Of a stretch of DNA of 64,000 bases, positions 36,001-48,574 are shown in pieces. Made by a program: the position numbers and the translations under genes. The DNA is from Himantopus leucocephalus (Eukaryota; Chordata; Aves; Charadriiformes; Recurvirostridae): positions 95,063,245 through 95,127,244 of the forward strand of contig RSEF01000002.1 of NCBI GenBank assembly GCA_003993805.1, written 5' to 3'. The notes beneath the pieces are model-generated. The model made no database searches, was not told where the DNA came from, and was given only the letters and a program-made list of their open reading frames with translations. Position 1 is the stretch's first letter. Each line of letters opens with the position of its first letter.

Positions 36001-37849
36001 CCCATTCAAGATTATTTATATCCTCTCCCATGTGAGATTACAACATTTCCCTGATGGCAATTACAGCAATGGCCTACCTGCAATAGCAGTACGAAAGAGT
36101 CTCTGATCTTTCAATTCACTGGCAGCAGCCAGAGACGAAGAGCAGAGTCAGCTAGCTGGTCCAGGGGATCTGTCTCCACTTGGTCCACAGAGCATGCTTT
36201 GAGAGGTTCTGTTTCACCCAGTGGTCTTCTGAACTGTGCACACAAGCGTAAGGGAGGCAAACCTGTTTGCTGTTGGACTTTGAGCACAAGGAAATAGGCA
36301 GACTTGAAAGAAATTGTACCTTCTGGTGAATTTAAATAAGATAAATATTGCATAAACCTGCTGGCTATCTTAGTTATTTATGAACTCACAAAAGAGTTTA
36401 ATTCCTGAAGCAGGAAGGACTCAAAGCTCAAAGCTTTCCATACCCGAGCCCTGTGACTTAAGGTCGTTGAATAGTTGACCTACAGATATTTTCCTTTGAC
36501 TGCAGAACATGCATGCAAAATTCTGGAAGTCTTATCAGGGAGGACTTGTAGATACGGTATATGTGACTGGGTATTCGGCACACTTATAAATACTGCTGGT
36601 ATCAGGCAAGGTTATTTATTATACCAATTTTTTTTTAATATCAGCTACAAATTTTGTCTGAACAAATAAGAGTGATATTTAGATTCTGACAGTACTTTAT
36701 GTAACAGCCAAACTATGTACACTTTAGGCTGTTAAAACTTTGTTTTGAACTCTACATTTCCTGAGTCATTTCAGAACTGGGAATTTTGCATTGTATGCTC
36801 CAGCTATGGTTAGACTTGAAGACAAAAAATGTGTTCTAAGAGTCTGTAACTCAGAGTCAGAAATGGTGAAGCAGGTAAAGTAAAATTAGTTGAAAATCTA
36901 CCAAGAACCATTTCAGGCATAAAACTGAATCTCAGATTCAAGAATCTTGTTTAAGCAAAAGACCAGCTCTTCCATATGTTTTAAATACTTCTGAAAAGTG
37001 CTTTTTAGAAATTAACTTCAGACTATTCTGCTTACTCTCTGGAATTCTTTATACAAAATTTGTTTCAAAAATATTGCTATTTACAGAGAGAACCATATGG
37101 AAGGAGTTTCACATAATTTTTTTCTGTATCATAGCTGGGATTGATTAGTGTGACTCGGATTTTCAAAAAAAACCCAAACCAACCAGGCAAAAAAACCAGC
37201 TCCTTTACAGTAGTGGTTGCTTCCAAATGAATGGATCTGATTTCCTTTCTAATATTTGCAGGGCAAGAAATGACTGTTCAGTTTGTTTTAAGATTCTTCC
37301 CTCCTGTTGAAGTTTATTAGGTTTTGTCATTCCAAAAATAGTGTTTCTGGCTCCTTGAGTTAAAACTCCTTATTGAACTTTTTAGTAGGGGTAATAGATT
37401 TTTATTCTGCTTTCCACATTGTGCTTTTATCAGATCTAAGTTCGGAGCTGTGACTTCTGTTCTGTGAGGTCTTGCCCTTTTTTTAGCCTTCAAGGTGGCA
37501 CAAAGAGCAGGACCATGATGATCTAAACCACCAGCTTACGTCTCACAGCGTTGTAACACATGACTTCATTATTCTTTCATAATGTATATACTGCTGTCAT
37601 GAGAGCTTGACCTCAGGTTGACTTTCAAGTTTACAGTGTTTATATCTAAAGAAAGTTGAATCAAAGTAGGGTCGAAACATAAAAGTAGACAAGCTGCCGT
37701 AACATAGAAGGACCTCTAAATACGCTGACTCACCAGGCACCCCATTAAGAACAACAACTGAGTAGAAGTAGATTTTTCTTGTTCTTAAGTCTGCCTCAGA
37801 AAACCTTTCAGAGGTTGTTTTCCTTAAATTCTGTCTTCACAGTCAACTT

Positions 37850-37872
37850 CTGTACTGTACTGTACTGTACTG
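37850..37872 (+). repeat. pentanucleotide microsatellite (TGTAC)4
   Basis: Four perfect TGTAC units followed by TG. The unit is close to self-complementary (GTAC). Confidence 0.9.
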
Positions 37873-38069
37873 ACTTAAAAAAACCCCCAACCTTCAAACT
37901 TGGCCAGAAGATGTATAAAGTTATCCCTTTTTTTTCCTTAAAATATAAAGCTTCGGAATATAATAAACCAAATGTTTTAAGCCAACGAGCGATACCCCTT
38001 GTAAAGTAGACTGAACTTAGACCTTGTAATAAAGCTGTTCATAAAAACAAATTTAAAAAGTTTAAAAAT

Positions 38070-38089
38070 AAACAACAACAACAACAAAC
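38070..38089 (+). repeat. (AAC)n microsatellite
   Basis: About six AAC units within an A-rich stretch. Confidence 0.85.
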
Positions 38090-38389
38090 CAAATCACTCC
38101 ACCACTCTATATATCTGGAGTTCCTAAACTGTTCTGCACCCTGTTGCCCCCATCCTGCTCATCTGAGAAGTGCTTTTGTTGTGGTGTGGGAATTGCTGGG
38201 CTGGTCCCTGTGCAAGACTGTGATTTCCTCCAGCATCCATCTTTGCTCCACTGCAATGGCTGTGAGGTGTCTGGTGCAAAACCCTAATGGAGATGCCCTG
38301 TATCAACTTGTTCAGATGCACCAGTCAAGAGCTTGTTAAGTGGCTCACTGTTTTGGGTCATTTGTTTTCAATACATTGCTTTTGTGAAG

Positions 38390-38501
38390 CAAAAATGTTG
38401 GCGGTGAGGCTAAGCTGACTGACAAAAAAGATGGAGATCCTAACACAGCAGCTGGGACATGGAAAAGGAAGGTGGCTCCATCTCCTGAACTGCTGACCAA
38501 G
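38390..38501 (+). other. candidate internal exon (112 bp), unidentified
   Basis: The donor is strong (ACCAAG/GTATGT at 38501/38502). The acceptor (CATTGCTTTTGTGAAG) is only fair. One frame, entered with a one-base carry-over, is open and gives a lysine-rich polar peptide (KNVGGEAKLTDKKDGDPN, then TAAGTWKRKVAPSPELLTK). It ends in phase 0. The peptide looks like ordinary soluble protein but I cannot place it. An in-frame stop lies just upstream of the acceptor, consistent with either an exon or chance. Confidence 0.2.
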
Positions 38502-39824
38502 GTATGTCTGTGCTTTGTGCCCAGCAAGGCTTGTGTCCCTTGAGATTGCTTACAAGTTGGGGTCTTTGGCCGAGGCTGAGTTCATCTTAAGAGGTATTTG
38601 TGAAATCAAAGACTATTCTAGCCAAACGATCTCTTGGAAACCATGGAGTTGCTAGTCTGTATCTTACGAAATCAGTGCAGACTGAGAAACCTGGTAATGG
38701 CAGCCTTAGTTTAGAAAGTTTAGCTGTTTATTGTTGCCACAATCCTGAGTTGTCCTTTAAGGAACATTTTGTGACAGCAGGTATCAGACCTTCACCTCAG
38801 TGAAAGGTTCAATTAGGAATGGGGGAGTCTGAGCTTAATGTAAGTCTCAGCCTATCTATTTCTATTAGCTGAGCAGTTTTTAAGTCCCATTATTACATTG
38901 TGCATCTAGACAGATTTCCTGGATCTTGATGAGATTTCATACTTCAATTTAGATGGTGCAGGAGATGTCTGAGATGTAACTATTGAACTTGTGAGAAAAC
39001 AGTTTTTAAAATTGAAAGCATTTAAGTCAAACAGAGTTAGTGATATGAAAAATGAAAGGCAGTATGTTGCCAAAACCATATCAGTGCCTGAGGATTTCAA
39101 CTGCTGTTTAAAAATTATAGGCCTGGTACACTTACACTGTAAGTGTATATTATAGACATACCCTGTATAGAGTAATATATACTTAGAGGCAGGATGTGAG
39201 TACTTCAGTAATGTAGAATGAAAATGTGCCAGTTGAAACTGCTTCACTTGTCATCCCTGGGCTGATGTATGCTTCTGTAATAAAAAGCACATACAAAGGG
39301 GTTCAGCGTACCGCTTGGCTTGTAGTCCAAGCTTGGCAGCTGACAACAGATTAGATTTTTCAGTAAACTAGAGGAGAAGTTGATTTCAGGCACAGGAATA
39401 CCAGGAAATATTTAACTCATGAGTGTGAGTTAGAACCCTTCAGTTAGCAGCAGAAGAGGAGAACGGTTCGGAAGGAAATTCAAAATGAATGAGCAGCCAA
39501 AATGGAGAGTGAGGCTAAGGAGGGAAGCAATTTAAATAGATCAGGAGGATTATGTTAGAGCAAGGAAGGTATCTTTTAGACAGCAAGACTTTTTTTTTTT
39601 TTCCGCCTCCATTAGTCTTATGCATTACAGTATCTCTTGTCAGCTAGTGAGGGAAGGAGGAGGTGGTAATGAAAATAGCTATTTTAGATTTTTTTTCTCT
39701 TTAGTTTTTTAATTCCTGGAGCATTGCCTGGCTCATGGAAATTGGTACTGAAAGGCTAAGCAACACTGAGGGAACAGGAGTTAATCTCTTGACCGACCTC
39801 TTAACTCAGGCATTGCCAATACAG

Positions 39825-40150
39825 AAATTAATTACAGGTCTTTCAAGTAATTGAGATCCATTACTATTACTTAATAGACCACAGCGCACAGAAATCCTTC
39901 ATTCTTTCTTGAACTAATAAGGAATGTGTTCCTATGAATCATTTATATGGCACCATAAATAGATGCTCCGCGTGCCAAACGGCGCTGGCTCAGGTGCCAG
40001 AGGTGTGCTCCCAGGGAGGCGGGAGCCTGCAGGCACCCAGCGGAGGCAATGGGAGATGCCCTCCTGCCTGCGGGCAGCACGGGCAGCGTGGCGCTGGGGC
40101 TCTGGGCAGCCCTTTCAGCAGCATGGCTTTCATTAAAGGGCTGCCTACGT
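39825..40150. promoter_or_regulatory. TAAT-rich patch beside a GC-rich, CpG-containing pocket
   Basis: 39825-39885 carries AATTAATTACAGG, CAAGTAATTGAG and CATTACTATTACTTAATAG, several homeodomain-type cores in 60 bases. From 39965 to 40150 the composition changes abruptly to GC-rich with many CpGs (CTCCGCGTGCC, ACGGCGCTGG, GGGAGGCGGGAGCC, CACGGGCAGCGTGGCGCTGG), unlike almost all of the window. It is too short for a classical CpG island. It may be a small regulatory element or an unusual exon. The open frame across it (39934-40152) has no recognisable domain. Confidence 0.25.
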
Positions 40151-42659
40151 AGCCGTAAAAAAAGTAGTAGGTAGGGGATGGGACCCCGCCTTTGACTGTG
40201 TTAGCAAGACACAGCGGTTGCCCCCGTGTAACTGCCCCTCAGTCTGGTGTACTGGAAGACGGGCTTTGCAAGCTGCTTCCCGCATGTGTGTTTCCTGCCT
40301 TGGAGATTTTAGGAACTGTATAAATGACAACATTTAGCAGTTAGACAGCACTTTCTGTCTTTCAGGCTTTGTATGAACGTTAAGTAGTAAACGTTACCAT
40401 AAACACGACAAATGGGGATGGAAATAGCACGGTTTGGGTGAAATTGATAAGTGACTCAGCTAGAAACTGAGGAGGGAGATGATCCGAGCTCAAGCTGTAC
40501 TGACTGAAAAAGACGTAAAATGGGAGCCATAAGAAAGAGCAGACTGATACTCTGCAGTTGGATGGTTTCTAATTCAGTGTTAAACTTTGCTCTTAAATGT
40601 ACCACCATTTGTTGGGGAGGACAGGATGGGAATTTAGCTCTTGGTCCTTGCTCATTAAGTGCTTCAGGGTGATGGTGTTAGCAGATCATTCTTGCTACTT
40701 ATTATGTCAGTGTGGGACTTCCACCACTATGGAGTGTGTCCCAGTAGGAAATCTGTGGTTCTTTACCAATTTTGGGTAGGAGTAAGCTGTTGGAGACAAG
40801 AACTGCATTTGCACTCAGTATAACTGTAGTGCGGTGCCCACACACCTGAGCTGTGAACTGGAAGCGGTGTCACTGTGGCACCATAGAGCTTCAAAAGAGC
40901 TGCAAAACTCACAGGGGAAGCTCTACAAATAATTAAATGGTCAGCTCAGGCTGTGCCTGAACTTCTGTCAGCACCTACAGTAGTGGGTTTAAAGCTGGCT
41001 CCATTGTGTTCGCATTGCATTGCATTCCTGTCTCAGGGAAGTGATTAATAGCAGACCTGGACAACTTGATGAAGATCGCTGTAAATGTACAGAGTTTCCA
41101 TGGGTTTCAAGTGAACGTGGTGAATACTTGGAAGAGCATTCCGCTTTAAACCTTCTGGGGTTTAAAAAGTAGACAAACCACATTAGGTTCAGGAAATCTT
41201 TTGAACTAGTGAGAGCTGAAAGTTGGGAAAACACTGAGGAAAAGGAGCATATATGCCTACCCTGTTCTTTTCCTTCCCTTGTTGGCCACCCGTGGCCATA
41301 AGTGTCAGAGCTAGGATGCTGGGTTAAATCTTGGTCTTACCTTACGGCAATTCTTTTGCTTTGGTATCAAGGGATTGCCCTAGCAGTGAAACTACTTGTG
41401 AGAGGGCCTGGCTAGTCCTAAGGTGGGAGCAACTGAGCTATTTTGGGCTTTCCAGCCATTTTCAATTGCCAGAGGTGTGAGGGATGAGAATTCCCAAACC
41501 TAGCAACCTTTCTTTTTTTCCCCAAGGACTCCTTTCCAAAGGAATGAAGAGCCAGAGTAAGAAACCTGGCATTAGAGACGTTGTGTTCAAATAATTTATA
41601 ATGCCTTTGTCTATTACCGGCTTCTGTATGTGTCTGGCACCATTGCTTATGTGCCTCTCGCACAATTAAGCCAGAAGGGTGAGGTTCAGAAAGATAATAT
41701 TTTTCCAGAAGAGACACCAATGCACCTGAGGGACCAGAACTGGGGTGAGTGTTTATGTTAGTTCCAGCTTTCAAGGATTTGCCCAAAATACCCATTGTCT
41801 CCCTAAGATTTCAGAGGGAAGGGGATCCAGTAGCTGGCTGTTCTGGCAATGACTTGGTGGCTGTTAACAAGTGGTGTACAGCCAGATATTGGGGGGTTTG
41901 TTTTTATTTTTGTTTCCACAGATAACACTCACATTTCTTCAGATCATTCATAAAACACATTAAAAACCATACATCTAAGAGCGAAGCTCTGCAGAATCCC
42001 CTCTGACACAGCTCTGGCTCACGGTTCTGTTTCCAGCTGGCTCTTAGGAACTTTACTTAGTCAGGCTTTAATCAAAGTAGTGTGTTAATTTTTCTGTTTT
42101 GTCCTTCATTGTGCTTAATTCCACTAAGGAACCTACTAATGAAAGACTATTAGGACTGGATTTTTCAGATCTTAGGGTTTATCACTGAGATCCTGGAGTT
42201 CAGGAAGTTTACCTTGTGAAGGTGGACATTTTTGGTTCAAAGCCATATTTTGCCATAGGCAAAGTAGATTTATATTTGTCTCCCATCTCTTAATAGCAAG
42301 TCCTTAATAATCAGGAAATAAGTACTTCAGGACTTCCTTCCTTCAATCTCTATTGATGGAGCTGGTCTGCACTATTTTGTTTTGTATGAAATTTCTAAAT
42401 AGTCTTGAAGCAGAAATCAACTGAGCGAGGATTACTTTGTAGCCTGGAGTTGAGACATTCCCTTGAGAAGGAAAGGATGTGGGCTGAAGCTCTCCACAGG
42501 AGAGGGGAGATATCCCAAAATCAGTTGATATGTTAGAAAAGATATAAGGAGGACAATTACTAAATTCATATCACTGGAAAAATCTTTCTCAATATTGAAA
42601 GTATTTGCCAGTGTCAATCCAAATGCATAATTTTGAAACAGGTTTTTTTTCCCCAGCAA

Positions 42660-42718
42660 ATTTTCTGGGTTTGGGGTTTGGGGTTTTTTTTGTTTTTGTT
42701 TTTGGTGGGGTTTTTTTA
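42660..42718 (+). repeat. G/T-rich tract with several G runs
   Basis: GGG, GGGG and GGGG separated by TTT, then a T-rich spacer and GGTGGGG. Four G runs on one strand could in principle form a quadruplex with one long loop. Confidence 0.6.
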
Positions 42719-45700
42719 CATAGTTCTAATGTGGAAAATGATGTAAATGCTGAGTGAGTGGGAAATTCTTGTTACTACTCCATTAGCATTTGATTTGTAC
42801 ATTTCTAAGTAAGTACTGTGCTCTCACAAACGATTCAGACTAATTAGCAGACAGGGAGTTTGAAAAGCAGATGTTATTTACAAAAGGCAATAGACAGGAA
42901 CTTATGGAGAATAGTTTGGAACAGAAGAATAGAAGCAGAGAGACCAGCAAACAATCTGGTTTTTTTTCTTCTCCTTCTACTAAATTTAGAAGGCAAAGCT
43001 GCATTTTTTCCAGTGCTGTCAAAAATGAAGTGCCTTATAAAATGGAGGAGATTTAAAGTAACTCACAAATAAATAGCTGCTGTAGCTACAGGGAAGGAAT
43101 AGCTTAGAAAAGGAAGAAAAAGAAGTCCTACGGTCTGAAAGAGCTGAGTCTAAATATGAACTTTAATGTCACTGAGACTTTTTTTCCTGAAATTGTACAT
43201 CTGACCCTGTGGAAGTCAGAAAACGGAAATTCACTCCAAATCCACGGGGTAGTGAAGGTGTTCCTTTAGCATTTTAAATGAGTCTCGATCATCATCATCA
43301 GCAAATCAAGTTCAGTAAATCAGATTTCTGCCATGAACAGAAGTGTTGAGTGATATGCCTCAATCTTTTTGATTAAAAATTAAAACATCTTTGAAAGGTC
43401 TTTGCAGGAAAGCGTGTAGACAGGATTTTGGAGTTGCCATTTCCTTATATCTGCCACAAGCATTGAAACAATTATTCTTTATTTAGGTATTTTTAATTAT
43501 GGAATTTTAAACTATGACTTTTATTCCCCACATCTTCTCAAGGTCTCAAAATCAGGAAGATGCAAGGCTAGCAGAGTAGTCATTGTCATGGATGCACCTG
43601 CTATAACAAAGCTGGAGACAGAACAAAAAATTGTGAGGCTTTCTGTCAGAGCAAGGAAGTGTGCAGATGCCTGATGAGAAAGGGCTTGACTAGCTTAGAA
43701 TTCGCTAGGTAAGAGAATAAATAAAAGCTCTTGCAGTGGACCAAAACAGATTATCCCAAAGATGATGGGTTTCCTTATGCTATGAAAAAGATCGTTGCTC
43801 AAGTTTTACTGGGGCACGAAAAACCCCTTGACCCATTGAAAGTGAGTTTCTTTCTCTCTTTCTTTCAACAGAATTCAAAGTTTAAACTTAACAAGGTGGA
43901 AGCAAGCCTGCATTTTCCCCTGTTGATTGAAATGGGAGCAGGAGTGGACCTTCACTTTGCGATTCTGACAAGTCTGGACTAATTGAAGCTACAGACATGT
44001 ACATTTATAGCAAAGGTCAGAAGCTGAATTGTTAATACTCACCCATAATTAAAGATTCTGAGTTAAAGTTGGTAAGGAAATCTAATCTCCTACCTTGCTG
44101 CAGCAGCTAAGCCTTGTTGAAAAGCCTAATGTGTTTTATACCGTTACTGAAAATTTTAGCTTGAAGTTTTGATTCATCTCTCGAGCTTAGTTTGCAATTA
44201 GCAATCCTTAGATAATGTACTGCAAATCCTTCTAATAAACCCACAGAGCCTGTTTTTTGTTGAAAACATTGGGTTGATAGAAGACTGTTTCCCTCAACGC
44301 CAGTGCTTTTACAAGCTATGTGTGCCATAAAAATGTTGTTAATGTGACGAAATTGTTTACTTGCTTATTAAGAAACCTCACACTAATGCCTGGGAGAACC
44401 AGTGGTGTTGCAGTTGAGTGAACAACAACAGGGCCCAGAACGTGAAAGCAGTAGTTTTACAGTACATTGGGCTAAAGAGGCCATCGTGCAGATCATCAGG
44501 CATGTGTGACTCATGAAAGGCTTCTGTCGTGGATTTCTGTAGTGAGTGGGTACGTAGGATAAAAAAAGGTGAGTATGACAGAGCACTACTGGTGCTGGCT
44601 TGTAGGTCTGTGCCAAGCTAATGGAAGGAGGGGTGTTTCATAATTTTGCAGCTCCTTGAAAGGGTACAAACAAGCTGAGTGAGAACATGCCTGAGTGGAA
44701 GACCTAAGATCTTTTGTAAAACCCTGGCTCTTTCCCGCTGTAAGAAGAAAGCAACCTTGTTCAGGCACTAGTATAAACCACGTTGGGGATTACAGCTTCT
44801 GCTGACTCCTGAAGATAACCTCTGTATCCATCCCACGTTCCTCCCTGCATGTGGCAGGCAGATTTGCCCCTCAGATTGTAGGAGCAGCATTGTGAAACTG
44901 GGTTTGATTCAGGGTTATACCCTTGCAGTCTCACCTCCTATCTTCAACTATATCACTGTCTAGTAAGATACTACCTCTCCTTGCAAACCTTGCTTCTGTG
45001 AAATTCAGGTTATAGTCATTATCCCAATAATACTGAAAGGAGAAATGCTCGAGTGAGCAAATTATCAGAAACACAAAATCTGTTTTGGCAAGTCTCCCTT
45101 GAAATTTGTGGATTCCTTAAACTGGCCCTGGCAAGAGTATTTGAAGTGAATACTATCAAAGGAAAAAGTTATGTTATATACCTCTAATTTATCATTGTGT
45201 AATAATTCCAATTGACTTCAGTGACAGCATAATAGTGAAAGTGATTAACGTTTCACTCTCTACCAAATAAAAACATAAATTCCTCTGACTGGCAGGAAAG
45301 AATAGTACTATTAATAGGTGGGAAAATGGATCTGGTGCATTTCTAGAATTTTAGGTGGCCTGAAAACTGCACACAGTGCATGCTTTGGTAACCACACAAA
45401 GGTATCTCAGAAAAGAGAGATTTCCTGGGCCCCTGAAAACAAAAAGGCCTTTTGCAGTCACTGACATTTGGTCAAAGTGGGCTGACTCGCCATTCTGCCT
45501 TTGTAGCGTTTTATACCAGTTTTACACTTTTGCAAGTCCTCAGCTTAAGGAAACCTCTCCTACCAGTGATTTACCCTACTGCTTTTACTTCAGACCCTAC
45601 CAGGAAAGAAAGTGGGAAGTTCTTATGTGTCCCCCTGGCACTAGGGGACAGTTATCCAACACAATGTTTATCCTGGTTGGATGCCTACTGAAGCCACAGA

Positions 45701-45813
45701 GACACCAGCTGACCAAGTAGTCGGCCTATGACAGAAATGCATAGGATATAATAGTGCAGATGGCACAACCCAGGTGTTTGGTCACTTAATCCCACTCAGC
45801 TATGCTCTTAGAC

Positions 45814-45866
45814 TCATAGAATCATTTACATTGAAAAAGACCTTTAAGATCATCGAGTCCAACTCC
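45814..45866 (-). mobile_element. CR1 3' tail fragment
   Basis: TCATAGAATCATTTACATTG followed by AAAAGACCTTTAAGATCATC and GAGTCCAACTC is the terminal 3' UTR of a CR1 subfamily. Only about 53 bases remain and no coding part is present. Confidence 0.8.
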
Positions 45867-46663
45867 TCTTATCACAGGAGTGCGTCAGAAATAGCAATAA
45901 CATGTGGATCATGAGAGGGTTTCTGTGACCTCATGAAGTGGATCTCCATGAAGCTTAATGTCCTTTAGATTTGTGTCCTGAGTACCATATAACATACTGC
46001 CTCCAGAATAACCCCTGCTCGCCCTTTGAGGCTTCGTGGTCATCTGTCACTGCTATAGTTTGTCCTCTTCCAGAGTCCTGTATGCCACTTTCCACACTAC
46101 CTCTTATTTGCGTCAAGTCCCTTAATCTCTCTTTTTCTGTAGACCTTCTGTGCAGGTACACATGCACACAATAGTTCTTCCCCATTTTCCCTGTATGTTT
46201 TACTGTACAAATCTGTGTATGTTAATTAGTTCTGTAAAGTGCTGTTTCTTGGAATAGATAGGGCTGAATTTTGCCAGTCTTTCACTTATTAGGGACTGAC
46301 ATATAATCCCTTCCCTTTAGTTGGATCTCTGAGTTTCACAGAACTTGCAGAATTTTCACATCTTCAGGAACTCGCCTGTCTTTCTGATCTGACTGATATT
46401 GACCAGTGGGCTAAAAAAATTGTTAGGAGAAGGGGCTGACAAACAATGTAACTGGGGAAACTTTTTTCCTCAGGAAAGCAGGCTAAAAAGCAGATATACA
46501 AAAGGTTTTGAGATGGCTCTTGACTAATAAAGGTGCACATAGCATTCTGAGATAGTCAACAAAAAAACATAAGGACCATCTGACAGATTTCACTAAGTAT
46601 CTAAAATAAATATATGAAATAAATATGAAAAAATATTAGAAAACATCCTTATTTTCCATTTAC

Positions 46664-46804
46664 CTGGAGGTAGGCTGTCAGCTTTGTGAGCAGGGAGTGC
46701 TGACAAGGCCCTGCAACCCTGACTGCAGCTGTGGGATTTGAGTAGGCATTGAAGAAATGAGTTTGGATGCGGTATTTCAGCCCTTTTAGGGAGTTGAATA
46801 TCAT
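46664..46804 (-). other. candidate internal exon (141 bp, phase 0-0), unidentified
   Basis: On the minus strand a good acceptor (GATACTCTCATCTTTTCAG) leads into 47 open codons that end at a good donor (CTCCAG/GTAAAT). Length is an exact multiple of three. The peptide begins MIFNSLKGLKYRIQTHFF and ends SLLTKLTAYLQ. A second frame is also open over most of the segment. I recognise no domain. Both splice sites fit the consensus well, so this is among the two best exon candidates, but expression or conservation data are needed to separate it from chance. Confidence 0.27.
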
Positions 46805-48425
46805 CTGAAAAGATGAGAGTATCCATGCCCTGAAGCACTTATCAGTGACAACCTGGATCTGAAATACGTAGCTTTGTGTGCGCTTGTAGATAAATAGACC
46901 TGAGAAGAAGGGGAGTCCGGGATGTTGGGGCTGGGGACCTTTTTCACCCCCCATGGGCTTAGGTTTTAAGTTTAAGCTTGTGAGTGAAGAGGGAGGGAGG
47001 AAAGAAAAAGAAGACAAGCCTTTCACAGCAGCCAAGCCTCAGCTACGTCAAGGAATGAATAACAGTCTATATGCTCTTGGGAGAACTTCCCACCATTGGG
47101 GATAGATGGAGTGGACCACAAAAGCTAGGAGGAATTGCATGAAAGCTGAGGATCAAGCATTCCCTGCGATCGAGCCTCTAGAGGTGATGAGACACATTGA
47201 TTTCGATGTCCATCAAAACAAAAAGATGCTTCTTTCATCCATTTTGGGGAAGTGGTATAAAACTTATAGACAGAAACAACATTAGTAAGACTGTATTATG
47301 CAGTGGAGGTGAAAGTTTGGCATAGTGAAGAAATAGTACATATTAGGTAAGGTGAAAAATGCAGTCACACCTCCAAGAAGTCCCAGGTTCTTATGTGGTC
47401 TTTAAGCTTTTTTCATGTCAAGGGGAGAAATGAATGTTACCGAAAAAGGTAAAAAAAATCCCTGCCTTAAAGAACTTAGCTGCTAAAGCTTTTTTACATT
47501 ATCTTTGCTCTGCAAGTTTCAGTTTTCATGAAGCCAAATTGAGATAAATCTGAAAATTTATATGACTTTTAAAGAGCATTTACTAAAATGTTCCTGTCAT
47601 TCACAGTAATATGGAGTGAGTCAACTTGTTCCACACAGTGACCTTAACTTTTTTTTGTATTCCAGCAAATTTTGTACAATCCCAGGAGTGTAGTTACAGT
47701 CCTGCGTATCATTGTCATTCTGCCCCACCACTATGATTTCTGGCAAAGTAATACTTTCTGAATACTGTGTCTGCTAATTCTTTGTTTCTTTGTGTAAGAG
47801 GTAGATGCACGTATTGCCTAGTTTGTCGTAGAGAATCAGTGAAGTACAGTTTTATTTGTATTTGCAGAGACAACAAAATCAAAGAAGATAGCAGCTTGGT
47901 GACTCCAACTGAGATAGTAATTAAGATAAAACAGTGATGTTTTAGCGTATTTTAAGAAACCTGGAGGAATTAGCATAGCTTGCAGGAAAGATATTCCTTA
48001 AGAGTAAACATGAAAATATTGTCTTTTTATCAAGTATGATGGAGAACTGTTTTTGGAACTGTGTCTTCTGTGTTTGGGTAGGTAAGTGGGGTGCATGAGT
48101 TAAGCAGAGTTGTGACTAGAGTTTGCTGGGCAATTGGGAAATGAATGAGATCATTTATCCTCTTTTCCAAACAAGCATTTTTAAAAATCCCGTATTTCTG
48201 TTGTTATCCAAAATTTTTAACACATCCCTTCATATTAACTAGTTCAGTTTTATGGACAGCAGCAAACTATAAAAAGAAATAATAACCTGAAGTGTCCTTG
48301 GAGCCACTAACTGTACATTTCCACCTATTCCCTAAGAAGATGCCCTGGATTTAAAGACTATGTGTATTAAAGCAAGTAAGAGAAGAAACAGCTTCTTTTC
48401 TGACGCTTGCACTCTTTTCCTTCAG

Positions 48426-48574
48426 CTTGTGCAGAAAGCTGACAGCCCATCTCATTCCCACCAGTGTTATCCCGCAAGCTCCCCTGGGAGCTCAGCACTG
48501 CATTTGACCTCTTCTACTGATCTTCCTGAGCCCCTCATTTCTGACCTGCAAGACCACTATCATCAAGAAGTCAG
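48426..48574 (+). other. candidate internal exon (149 bp), unidentified
   Basis: A strong pyrimidine-rich acceptor (CTTGCACTCTTTTCCTTCAG) precedes it and the donor is GTCAG/GTAGGA. Only one frame is open; it starts in phase 0 and ends in phase 2. The peptide (LVQKADSPSHSHQCYPASS, PGSSALHLTSSTDLPEPL, ISDLQDHYHQEV) is rich in S, P and H, like a disordered linker of a signalling or scaffold protein. No family can be named. The other two frames stop early. This is the best exon candidate on the plus strand. Confidence 0.28.

Larger units (their letters stand above)
29101..45813. other. long unique AT-rich stretch, no recognised gene
   Basis: Nearly 17 kb without a young transposon. Contents: possible old repeats at 29990-30065 and 33017-33083, TAAT-containing patches at 30170-30300 and 31530-31605, a pentanucleotide repeat (37850-37872), an AAC repeat (38070-38089), a candidate exon (38390-38501), a TAAT-rich patch beside a GC-rich pocket (39825-40150) and a G/T-rich tract (42660-42718). 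The 125-codon minus-strand open frame at 41418-41795 matches nothing I know. The long absence of CR1 suggests either an old intron or a constrained regulatory region. Confidence 0.5.

Noticed and set aside
37850..38089. Short repeats as a possible CRISPR-like or phased array
   Set aside because: Units are 3-5 bp microsatellites without spacers, and the genome is vertebrate.
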